From JBEAOO01 sp041164825 (GTDB taxonomy: Bacteria; Pseudomonadota; Gammaproteobacteria; Burkholderiales; Burkholderiaceae_C), in contig JBEAOO010000199.1 in the NCBI GenBank assembly GCA_041164825.1, forward strand, positions 1-11,986: a stretch of 11,986 bases of DNA, read 5' to 3'. How positions within the stretch are numbered: position 1 is the stretch's first letter; each line of letters starts with the position of its first letter. This document shows positions 1 to 6,115 of this stretch, piece by piece. The position numbers and the translations under genes were made by a program. Under the pieces are notes generated by a model. That model was not told the origin of the DNA, did not search any database, and was given only the letters and a program-made list of their open reading frames with translations.

Positions 1-174
1 GGCGAGTTGCTGGGTGGCCACCGCTTTGAGCGCATGTTTTTGCACAGCCGCCGGCTGGCTTTTGACCACCCCGCCACCGGGGTGCGCACCGAGCTGCTCG
101 CGCCGCTGCCCGATGAGTGCGCGACACTGCTGACCCATTTGCCGCCTGCCTCCGCCGCTGGCACAGCCCCTTGA
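1..174 (+). CDS. rluC: 23S rRNA pseudouridine synthase, C-terminal fragment (RluC-like)
   Basis: This is the last 57 codons of a gene whose 5' part lies before the window; it ends at TGA 172-174. The visible peptide contains HRFERMFLHSRRLAFDHPAT, followed by an acidic, leucine-rich end (ELLAPLPDEC). This is the typical C-terminal part of RluA/RluC/RluD-family pseudouridine synthases, where 'FLHS..L.F.HP.tg' is a family hallmark. RluC modifies three uridines in 23S rRNA domains. The catalytic Asp region is outside the window, so the choice of RluC over RluD rests on context: in related betaproteobacteria rluC precedes a HAD hydrolase, a Rieske protein and an S49 peptidase, as here. The family call is firm; the paralogue is likely. 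Confidence 0.8.
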   Translation, partial: GELLGGHRFERMFLHSRRLAFDHPATGVRTELLAPLPDECATLLTHLPPASAAGTAP

Positions 175-190
175 ACGAGAAGCTCTTGAG

Positions 191-856
191 ATGACCGCTC
201 GCACCCGCCGTTTTGACCTGATCGTGTTCGACTGGGACGGCACGCTCTACGACTCCACTGCCATGATCACGCGCGCCATCCAGCGCGCTTGTGCCGACCT
301 CGGCGTGCCCGTGCCCAGCGACCGCGACGCCAGCTACGTGATCGGCATGGGCCTGATCGAGGCGCTGCAGCACGCCGTGCCGGGGCTGCCACGCGAACGC
401 TACAACGAGCTGGTGCTGCGCTACCGCAAGCACTACCTGGCCATGCAGGACGAGGTGGTGCTGTTCGACGGCACGCTCGCCATGCTGCACGCGCTGCAAG
501 CGCGCAACCACACGCTGGCTGTGGCCACCGGCAAATCGCGCGCCGGCCTCAACGAGGTGCTGCACACCGTGCAGTTGCAGCACCTGTTTGCCGCCAGCCG
601 CACGGCCGACGAGACCGCCTCCAAGCCCCACCCGCGCATGCTGCTCGAACTCATGGCCGAGCTGGGTGTGGCGCCCGAGCGCACCTTGATGATTGGCGAC
701 ACGACGCACGATCTGCAACTGGCGCTCAACGCCGGCACACCCAGCGTGGCCGTGAGTTACGGCGCACACGAGCCCTCGGGCTTTGCGGCGCTGCAGCCGC
801 TGCACATTGCGCACACGGTGGTCGAGCTGCACCAGTGGCTGGCCGACCACGCTTGA
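191..856 (+). CDS. HAD-IA family hydrolase, phosphoglycolate phosphatase-like
   Basis: This is a 221-residue soluble phosphatase of the haloacid dehalogenase superfamily. All four HAD motifs are visible: motif I DWDGTLYDS with nucleophile Asp14 and general acid Asp16; motif II Thr113 in AVATGKSR; motif III Lys145 in SKPHP; motif IV IGDTTHD with Asp170 and Asp174 for Mg2+. A helical cap lies between motifs I and II (about residues 20-90), giving the C1-cap layout of Gph and related phosphatases. The substrate cannot be read from sequence: phosphoglycolate, another small sugar phosphate or a nucleotide are all possible. The ATG lies 16 nt after the rluC stop, with a purine-rich GAGAAG upstream, so the two are probably co-transcribed. 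Length and motifs look intact. Confidence 0.9.
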   Translation: MTARTRRFDLIVFDWDGTLYDSTAMITRAIQRACADLGVPVPSDRDASYVIGMGLIEALQHAVPGLPRERYNELVLRYRKHYLAMQDEVVLFDGTLAMLHALQARNHTLAVATGKSRAGLNEVLHTVQLQHLFAASRTADETASKPHPRMLLELMAELGVAPERTLMIGDTTHDLQLALNAGTPSVAVSYGAHEPSGFAALQPLHIAHTVVELHQWLADHA

Positions 857-898
857 GCGAGCGGCCTGATCCTGATCCCGAGAGCGCGCACCTGAATC

Positions 899-1318
899 AT
901 GGACATCCTCGCCACGCCGCCACCTCCGCAACCGTTGCCGCTGTGCGCCTCGGCTGATTTGGTTGAAAAAGGCCGTGCGCGGGTGTTCGATGTGTTGTGG
1001 CTCGGCCAGCGCCACACCGCCTTCGCCTTGCGCTTTGACGGCGCCGTGGTGGCCTACCTGAACCGTTGCCTGCACGTGCCCACCGAGATGGACTGGCAGC
1101 CGGGCGACTTTCTCGACAGCCGGCAGGAATTCATCATCTGCTCGGTGCACGGTGCCTCCTACGAGGTGCGCTCAGGCCGTTGTGCCAGCGGCCCCTGTGG
1201 CCGGGGCAGCCTGACGCGCGTGCAGGTCGAGGAGCGCGATGGCCAAGTCTGTTGGTATCCTTCCCGTGACATCCAACCGGCACCCCCGCCGGACCGCAGC
1301 GCGCCCCCGCGCTTTTGA
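899..1318 (+). CDS. Small Rieske [2Fe-2S] protein
   Basis: This is a 139-residue stand-alone Rieske domain with no signal peptide or membrane segment. The cluster ligands are C57-L-H59 and C81-S-V-H84, the CxH...CxxH pattern, which bind one [2Fe-2S] centre through two Cys and two His. A further motif, GRCASGPCGRGSL (93-105), gives the 'G.C..GPC.G..L' turn common in ferredoxin-like Rieske proteins. It is expected to be a cytoplasmic electron carrier or an electron-transfer subunit, but no oxygenase gene lies nearby, so its partner is unknown. The start is 42 nt after the phosphatase gene without a strong Shine-Dalgarno sequence, and the stop is 18 nt before the S49 peptidase gene, so it probably sits inside one operon. 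The C-terminal end is proline-rich and probably disordered. Confidence 0.88.
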   Translation: MDILATPPPPQPLPLCASADLVEKGRARVFDVLWLGQRHTAFALRFDGAVVAYLNRCLHVPTEMDWQPGDFLDSRQEFIICSVHGASYEVRSGRCASGPCGRGSLTRVQVEERDGQVCWYPSRDIQPAPPPDRSAPPRF

Positions 1319-1336
1319 TGAGCCCCCCGACACGCC

Positions 1337-2341
1337 ATGAGCACCCCGAACGACGATCTGTCCGCCTACGCCAGTTTCCCGGAGGGCACCCCGCCGCCCG
1401 CTGCGCCCGCGCCGGCCACCTCGGGCCGCGATGCGCTGCTGGAGCGCTTCGCTTTGGATTACCTGAACGAACGCCGCAGCGAGCGCCGCTGGCGCATCTT
1501 TTTCCGGTTGCTGTGGGCCGGCTTGTTTTTGCTGGTGGCCCTGGGTCTGTTCGAGTCGCGCCCGCACACCACCGCGCCCAGCGGCCCGCACACCGCTTTG
1601 GTGGAAGTGCGCGGCGAGATCGCCAGCGACACCGAGGCCAGCGCCGAGCTGCTGGTGGCCGCGCTCAAGAGCGCGTTTGAAGACGAAGGCGCGCGCGCGG
1701 TGGTGCTGCGCATCAACTCGCCCGGCGGCAGCCCGGTGCAGGCCGGTATCGTCAACGACGAGATCCGCCGCCTGAAAGCGCTGCACAAGAAGAAGGTCTA
1801 CGCCGTGGTGGAAGAAACCTGTGCTTCGGGGGCCTATTACATCGCCGCTGCGGCCGACGAAATCTACGCCGACAAGGCCTCGGTCGTGGGCTCGATCGGC
1901 GTGCTGATGGACGGTTTTGGTTTCACCGAGATCATGGCCAAAGTGGGCGTGGAGCGCCGCTTGATGACGGCCGGCGTCAACAAAGGCATTGGCGACCCCT
2001 ACTCGCCCGTCAGCGACACCCAAAAAGCCTACACCCAGGCCATGCTCGACCAGATCCACCAGCAATTCATCAACGTGGTGAAGCAGGGGCGCGGCAAGCG
2101 CCTGAAGGAAACGCCCGAGACCTTCAGCGGCCTGTACTGGAACGGCCAACAGGCGCTGGACATGGGCCTGATCGACCACCTCGGCAACCTCGACTTTGTG
2201 GCCCGCGAGGTGGTGAAGGCCGAAGAGATCATCGACTACACGCCGCGTGACAACGTGGCGGAGCGGCTGGCCAAGCGGTTTGGGGCCTCGTTGGGGCAGG
2301 GGGCGGCACGGGCGCTGCGGGAGAGCGTGACGATTCGTTGA
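1337..2341 (+). CDS. sppA: S49 family signal peptide peptidase-like serine protease (SppA type)
   Basis: This is a 334-residue protein with a Pro/Ala-rich cytoplasmic N-terminus (1-50), one membrane segment (about 53-73, FFRLLWAGLFLLVALGLF) and an S49 protease domain (about 85-300) predicted on the periplasmic side. The nucleophile is Ser164 in CASGAYYIA and the general base Lys216 in TAGVNKGIGDPYSP, the Ser/Lys dyad of the short, single-domain SppA form. NSPGGSP (127-133) is the oxyanion-hole loop. These enzymes degrade cleaved signal peptides and membrane-protein fragments. Its length fits the single-domain form rather than the tandem E. coli SppA of about 618 residues. The start at 1337 gives a normal topology, but no good ribosome site precedes it, so translation may be coupled to the Rieske gene. 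Confidence 0.92.
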   Translation: MSTPNDDLSAYASFPEGTPPPAAPAPATSGRDALLERFALDYLNERRSERRWRIFFRLLWAGLFLLVALGLFESRPHTTAPSGPHTALVEVRGEIASDTEASAELLVAALKSAFEDEGARAVVLRINSPGGSPVQAGIVNDEIRRLKALHKKKVYAVVEETCASGAYYIAAAADEIYADKASVVGSIGVLMDGFGFTEIMAKVGVERRLMTAGVNKGIGDPYSPVSDTQKAYTQAMLDQIHQQFINVVKQGRGKRLKETPETFSGLYWNGQQALDMGLIDHLGNLDFVAREVVKAEEIIDYTPRDNVAERLAKRFGASLGQGAARALRESVTIR

Positions 2342-2517
2342 CCTCGGCGCGGTTGGCGCGTGGTGACCGTTGCTGCGGCGAGGTGCTGCTGCGCTGCGCG
2401 CGGCCCGCGTGTTGAGCACTTGGGTTGAGGTGGCTGCCACGCATGGCAACAGCCCTTGTCAAGCCAGACCGAGCCGCCAACACCCGGCGGGCCAACCCGC
2501 AGCGCGCAAGGCAAACC
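2342..2517. other. Convergent intergenic gap without a clear terminator
   Basis: These 176 bp lie between the ends of the S49 peptidase gene (+) and the arginase gene (-). I see no open gene and no hairpin followed by a T-tract on either strand. A 5-bp stem (GCGGG 2487-2491 with CCCGC 2496-2500) and an interrupted GGCT/GCCA stem near 2433-2460 are the only structures. The stretch around 2380-2410 is a GCTGCGC-rich low-complexity segment resembling the one at 10562-10580. Confidence 0.4.
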
Positions 2518-3432
2518 TCACGCCCGCATCAACGTGCTCTTCCCAAACAAGCTCTCAATCAAATCCACCGCCAACAACGCCGTTTGATTCCGCACATCCA
2601 GCGCCGGGTTGAGCTCCATCACGTCGAGTGAGGCCAGCAGCCCCGTGTCGGCGATCATTTCCATGCAGAGCTGGGCTTCGCGATATGTCGGGCCACCGGG
2701 CACCGTGGTGCCCACGCCGGGGGCGATGGCGGGGTCGAGAAAATCGACGTCGAAGCTCACGTGCAGGTGGGTGTTGGCGTCCAGCGTGGCCAGGGCCAGC
2801 TCCATCGTGTGGCGCATGCCCATCTCGTCGATGTAGCGCATGTCGAACACCTCCAGGCCCACCTCGTGCACGAAGCGCTTTTCGCCCGCGTCGACGCTGC
2901 GGATGCCGATCTGCCGCACCCACTTGGGGTTGATGGCCGGCACCTGACCGCCAATCTCGATCAGCTGCTGCGGGCCGTGGCCGCACAAACAAGCCACAGG
3001 CATGCCGTGGATGTTGCCGCTGGGGGTGAGGGCGCTGGTGTTGAAGTCGGCGTGCGCGTCGAGCCAGAGCACGCGCAGTTTTTTGCCGGTGTCGCGGCAG
3101 TGGCGGGCCACGGCGCTGATCGAGCCCAGGCCCAGGCAGTGGTCGCCGCCAAGCAGGATCGGCAACTGGCCGGCGCTGAGCTCGGCGTACATGGCCTCGT
3201 GCACCAGGCGGTTCCAGGTGGTCACTTCTTCAAGGTGGCGGTAGCCGTTGACCGGTGGCAGCCAGGGGTTGCTCGGGCCGATCAGGTTGCCGCAGTCCTT
3301 GACGGTGAGGCCATGGCTCTCCAGCACGGGTGCCAGTTGTGCCACGCGCATGGCTTCGGGGCCCATGCTGGCGCCGCGGCTGCCGGCACCAATGTCGGTG
3401 GGCGCGCCGATGAGGGAGATGTTGCGGTTCAT
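2518..3432 (-). CDS. rocF: Arginase
   Basis: This 304-residue binuclear-manganese ureohydrolase hydrolyses L-arginine to ornithine and urea in the cytoplasm. The metal ligands are all present: His98 in GGDH, Asp125, His127 and Asp129 in LDAHADFN, and Asp228 and Asp230 in SFDVDFLDP. The Asn/Ser-containing SGNIHGMP (138-145) loop and IGIRSVD (176-181) are features of arginases rather than agmatinases or formimidoylglutamases. The TTVPGG loop (242-247) and Glu273 in VMELNP complete the active site. One small departure is Cys99 directly after the metal-binding His98, where GGDHS is usual. The gene lies 93 nt downstream of the LOG-family gene on the same strand, so it may be read from its own promoter, from the upstream genes, or both. 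No other arginine-catabolism gene is in view. Confidence 0.93.
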   Translation of the reverse strand: MNRNISLIGAPTDIGAGSRGASMGPEAMRVAQLAPVLESHGLTVKDCGNLIGPSNPWLPPVNGYRHLEEVTTWNRLVHEAMYAELSAGQLPILLGGDHCLGLGSISAVARHCRDTGKKLRVLWLDAHADFNTSALTPSGNIHGMPVACLCGHGPQQLIEIGGQVPAINPKWVRQIGIRSVDAGEKRFVHEVGLEVFDMRYIDEMGMRHTMELALATLDANTHLHVSFDVDFLDPAIAPGVGTTVPGGPTYREAQLCMEMIADTGLLASLDVMELNPALDVRNQTALLAVDLIESLFGKSTLMRA

Positions 3433-3493
3433 GGATCAGCGCGCTCTGTGGGCCAACGAGGGGAGGTCAGGAGCTGGCGGACGTTGGCAGTAA

Positions 3494-3532
3494 ACGAGCT
3501 CAGTAGACGAGGTCAGTCAACGAGCTCAGACG
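3494..3532. repeat. 13-bp imperfect tandem repeat, three units (array A)
   Basis: Three adjacent 13-bp units occupy 3494-3506 (acgagctcagtag), 3507-3519 (acgaggtcagtca) and 3520-3532 (acgagctcagacg). They share the core ACGAGSTCAG. The last unit runs over the stop codon (3526-3528) and final codons of the LOG-family gene, so part of the array is coding. A weaker echo, gaggggaggtcaggagct, lies upstream around 3459-3476. The array sits in the gap between the LOG gene and arginase. It could be polymerase slippage or a binding array. Confidence 0.7.
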
Positions 3533-4428
3533 TCTTCGGCAAAGCGCCCGTTCTGGGTGTCTTGCAGGTCGAGGCCGTATTCGGTGCCGAGGATCTGCCA
3601 TGCCTCTTCGGCGGTCTCGACGAAGTGGAACAGGTTCTTGTCCTTGGCGCTGATCATGCCGGTCTCGATCAACCAGTCAAAGTTGATCAGCTTGGTCCAG
3701 AACGCCTTGCCAAACAGCAGGATCGGGCGCGGGCGCGATTTGCCGGTCTGGATCAGCGTCATGGCCTCGAACAACTCGTCGAGCGTGCCAAAGCCGCCAG
3801 GGAAGCACACCAGCGCCACCGAGCGCATCAAGAAATGCATCTTGCGCAGCGCGAAGTAGTGAAACTGGAAGCACAACTCGGGCGTGATGTAGGGGTTGGG
3901 CTCTTGCTCGTGGGGCAGCACGATGTTGAGGCCGATGCTCTTGCCTCCCACCTCGAACGCACCGCGGTTGCCCGCTTCCATGATGCCGGGGCCACCGCCG
4001 GTGACCACATAGATGGGCGTCTCCATGTGGGCCGAGCGTTGCGTGACGAGGGCGGCAAAGCGGCGCGCTTCTTCGTAGTAGGCCGACATGGTGACCTGCA
4101 TCTCGGCGCCGCGGATGGCGCCATCGTTGCCCGCTTGGCGGGCCGTGGCCAAGCCGGCTTGCGCCACATCGGCGGGCATGATGCGCGCGCTGCCAAACAT
4201 CACCACCGTGGACTCGATGCCCAATTCACGTTGAATGGCCTCGGGCTTGAGCAGCTCCAGCTGCATGCGCACCGAGCGCATGTCCTCGCGCAGCAAGAAG
4301 GCGTTGTCGGTGAAGGCCAGGCGGTAGGCGCTCTCGGGGCCTTGGTAACGCGCGGCAGGTTGAAGCGCTTCAGCTTCTTCTTGCGCCGTGGGGAAATTGC
4401 GAGCGGTGAGTTCGGTGCGCTTGTCCAT
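3526..4428 (-). CDS. LOG-family protein (TIGR00730-type Rossmann fold), long form
   Basis: This 300-residue protein has the two hallmarks of the lysine-decarboxylase-like/LOG family: VVTGGGPGIMEAGNRGA (141-157) and PGGFGTLDELFE (210-221), the 'PGGxGTxxE' nucleotide site, plus ALRKMHFLMRS (193-203). Characterised members hydrolyse AMP or cytokinin nucleotides to the base and ribose 5-phosphate. It has an extra N-terminal helical region of about 70 residues and is longer than the classic form of about 190 residues, as in other proteobacterial long LOG proteins; its substrate is not known from sequence. I chose the ATG at 4428. A TTG at 4449, with GAAGGG six bases upstream, would add seven residues (MPHYTRL) and couple translation to the exonuclease gene, whose stop is at 4460. 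The next gene downstream on the same strand is arginase. Confidence 0.87.
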   Translation of the reverse strand: MDKRTELTARNFPTAQEEAEALQPAARYQGPESAYRLAFTDNAFLLREDMRSVRMQLELLKPEAIQRELGIESTVVMFGSARIMPADVAQAGLATARQAGNDGAIRGAEMQVTMSAYYEEARRFAALVTQRSAHMETPIYVVTGGGPGIMEAGNRGAFEVGGKSIGLNIVLPHEQEPNPYITPELCFQFHYFALRKMHFLMRSVALVCFPGGFGTLDELFEAMTLIQTGKSRPRPILLFGKAFWTKLINFDWLIETGMISAKDKNLFHFVETAEEAWQILGTEYGLDLQDTQNGRFAEDV

Positions 4429-4459
4429 GAGTCGAGTGTAGTGGGGCAAATACAGCCCT

Positions 4460-5011
4460 TCAGGCTGCGTGGGGCAGGGGCCAACCCTTGACGCGGGCGA
4501 CTGCGGTTTGGATCACCCGGGCATCGTTGCTGGCGCGGTGGCGCTCGGCGGGCAACTGGGCTCGGGCGTCGGCACATGCTTGGTCCCAGCGCGCGATGTC
4601 GGCCTCGGCCAGCAGCTCTTGCACGTGGCACAGGCGAAAGCTCGGCACCATGTCGGCCTCTTCAAACAAGGCGGCGATCCAGGGGTAGTCGTGGGCCCAG
4701 CCGTCGCAGTAGACGGTGGCGCCGCTGAGCAGGCGGTTGAGCAACGAGGCCACCTCTACCGGCGAGCGGCCGTAGCGTGCCAACGTGGCACGGGTCAGGC
4801 CGTGCAGCTTGGCCGCAGATTCGTCCCACTGCGTCCAGTGTGCGGGTGGGCGCACCAGCGTGCACACGGCGGTGCCGTCGGGCAGCACAAAGCCGACCTC
4901 AATGGGGTAGCTGCCGCGGCCAAAGCCCGAGGCCTCCACGTCGATCACGCAAGGCAGTGGGGTGACATCCCGGTGCACTCGTGGCTCCGGTTCAGACTCA
5001 AAACTCAGCAC
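4460..5011 (-). CDS. DEDDh-family 3'-5' exonuclease
   Basis: This 183-residue protein has the exonuclease motifs of the RNase T / DNA polymerase III epsilon class: ExoI IDVEAS with Asp24 and Glu26; ExoII around WAHDYPW with Asp108; ExoIII HRASNDARV with His158 and Asp163. The DEDDh set is therefore complete and an active metal-dependent exonuclease is expected. The ExoII segment (CDGWAHDYPWIAALF) departs from the usual 'HN..FD..FL', so it is a divergent branch and I cannot say whether it acts on RNA or DNA. It is a single domain without helicase, GIY-YIG or DnaQ C-terminal parts. The start is GTG at 5011, supported by AGGGAG six bases upstream. The LOG-family gene follows 31 nt later on the same strand. 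Confidence 0.85.
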   Translation of the reverse strand: MLSFESEPEPRVHRDVTPLPCVIDVEASGFGRGSYPIEVGFVLPDGTAVCTLVRPPAHWTQWDESAAKLHGLTRATLARYGRSPVEVASLLNRLLSGATVYCDGWAHDYPWIAALFEEADMVPSFRLCHVQELLAEADIARWDQACADARAQLPAERHRASNDARVIQTAVARVKGWPLPHAA

Positions 5012-5017
5012 AACAAA

Positions 5018-5036
5018 CTCCCTGGCCCGAAGGGCC
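5018..5036 (-). promoter_or_regulatory. Shine-Dalgarno site abutting a short GC hairpin, exonuclease gene
   Basis: Read on the minus strand, a GGCCC-TTC-GGGCC hairpin (5036 to 5024) is followed at once by AGGGAG (5023 to 5018), six bases and a GTG start. The ribosome site settles the GTG start of the exonuclease gene. The hairpin ends exactly where the ribosome site begins, so it could tune access. The same palindrome read on the plus strand is followed by TTGTTCTT and could act as a weak terminator in that direction. Confidence 0.5.
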
Positions 5037-5188
5037 TTGTTCTTGACAGGTAACCAGCAACAAACATACCTGAATTGCCTGGGTCGGGAGTGTCGCAGTG
5101 ACTTGTGAAGGGACGAAGAGGGCGGATCAACGAACGACAGGAAAATGGCGTGGCGTGGCGTGCACGAGGGCCTGGCAACAGGCCGGCC

Positions 5189-5938
5189 TCAGCGTGCACT
5201 GCAGACCGGGCAGTCGGCGTGCCTGTCGAAGCCAATCTCGGTCCAAGCCATGCTGCGCGCATCGAGCATCTGCAGTCGGCCCGCCAGCGAGGTGCCCACG
5301 CCGGCCAACAGCTTCAGGGCCTCAGCCGCCTGCATGCTGCCAATGATGCCCACCAGCGGCGCAAACACGCCCATGGTGGCGCAGCGCACCTCCTCGAACG
5401 TGGCATCGGGCGGGAACAAGCAGGCGTAGCAGGGCGCGTTGGCGCTGCGCAGGTCATACACCGAGATCTGCCCATCAAAGCCAATCGCCGCGCCCGACAC
5501 CAGCGGCTTGCGGTGCGCCAAGCAAGCGGCGTTCACCGCGTGGCGGGTGGCGAAGTTGTCGCAGCAGTCGACCACCACATCGGCCTCGGCCACCAACTGC
5601 ATCAGCCGCGCGGCATCGGCGCGCTCTTGCAGGGCCACCACGCGCACCTCGGCGTTGATCTCGGCCAGCGTGTGCGCGGCTGACGCCACTTTGGGCTGGC
5701 CGATGCGGTCTTGGCGGTGCACGATCTGGCGCTGCAGGTTGGTCAAGTCCACCATGTCGGCGTCCACCAGCGTCAGCGTTCCCACGCCGGCCGTGGCCAG
5801 GTACAGCGCCACCGGCGAGCCCAAACCGCCGGCACCAATCACCAGCGCGTGCGCGTTCAGCAGCGCCTGCTGGCCTTCGACGCCGATCTCGTCGAGCAGG
5901 ATGTGGCGCGAGTAGCGCAGCAGTTGGTCGTCGTTCAT
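5189..5938 (-). CDS. moeB: MoeB/ThiF/HesA-family E1-like adenylyltransferase
   Basis: This 249-residue enzyme has the length and motif order of MoeB. An N-terminal RYSRHI segment (8-13) is followed by the ATP loop GAGGLGSP (35-42), the catalytic Arg70 in NLQRQI and Lys83, then Asp127 in CCDNF. The structural zinc site is C170-x-x-C173 and C243-x-x-C246. MoeB adenylates the C-terminal glycine of the small molybdopterin synthase subunit MoaD; ThiF does the same to ThiS for thiamine synthesis. Cys186 in EEVRCATMGV matches the position of the sulfur-transfer cysteine of ThiF, and there is no rhodanese domain. No moa or thi genes are in view, so MoeB versus ThiF stays open. An in-frame TAG four codons upstream fixes the start region. 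The gene lies downstream of ctp, as is common in Burkholderiales. Confidence 0.88.
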   Translation of the reverse strand: MNDDQLLRYSRHILLDEIGVEGQQALLNAHALVIGAGGLGSPVALYLATAGVGTLTLVDADMVDLTNLQRQIVHRQDRIGQPKVASAAHTLAEINAEVRVVALQERADAARLMQLVAEADVVVDCCDNFATRHAVNAACLAHRKPLVSGAAIGFDGQISVYDLRSANAPCYACLFPPDATFEEVRCATMGVFAPLVGIIGSMQAAEALKLLAGVGTSLAGRLQMLDARSMAWTEIGFDRHADCPVCSAR

Positions 5939-5954
5939 GCGGGCAGCCTACAAA

Positions 5955-6019
5955 GAAGTGCGGACGAGAAGTGCGGACGAGAAGTGCGGACGCGAAGCGT
6001 GGGCGAGAAGCGAGTCGTG
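5955..6019. repeat. 13-bp tandem repeat, five units (array B), moeB leader
   Basis: Units of 13 bp run head to tail at 5955-5967 and 5968-5980 (both gaagtgcggacga), 5981-5993 (one base different), 5994-6006 (gaagcgtgggcga) and 6007-6019 (gaagcgagtcgtg, decayed). The first three are nearly perfect and later ones drift. The array fills the noncoding space between the ctp terminator and the moeB start (5938), ending 17 bases before the ATG. A 13-bp unit is not a multiple of three, in keeping with noncoding sequence. Confidence 0.85.
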
Positions 6020-6024
6020 CAACC

Positions 6025-6058
6025 ACCAAAAACAACGCCCGCGATGGGCGCGGGCGTT
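6025..6058 (-). terminator. Rho-independent terminator of the ctp gene
   Basis: A perfect 10-bp stem, AACGCCCGCG (6034-6043) with CGCGGGCGTT (6049-6058), surrounds a 5-base loop. On the minus strand the stem is followed by GTTTTTGG (6033 to 6026). It lies about 58 nt past the ctp stop codon, so it should end most ctp transcripts before moeB. Confidence 0.85.
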
Positions 6059-6115
6059 GGCATTGACGGAACACGCAGCGTGATCACTGCATGGCGCCCC
6101 GAGAGATCGGTGCGA

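Noticed and set aside
2761..4491. A 576-codon open frame on the plus strand across the arginase and LOG genes
   Set aside because: It is antisense to two genes with intact catalytic motifs, and its composition (His, Val, Ala, Gly, Gln) is typical of a shadow frame.
5043..5070. TTGACA followed at 16 bp by CATACC, plus-strand promoter-like
   Set aside because: The -35 is perfect, but the -10 matches only three bases and there is no plus-strand gene downstream. Chance is likelier.
5145..5162. TGGCG pentamer repeated three times
   Set aside because: It is a short GC-rich repeat with no further structure and could easily arise by chance at this base composition.
5169..5184. GGCCTG-gcaa-CAGGCC hairpin just past the moeB stop as a terminator
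   Set aside because: The stem is perfect, but no T-tract follows on the minus strand; the nearest T-run is about 20 nt away.
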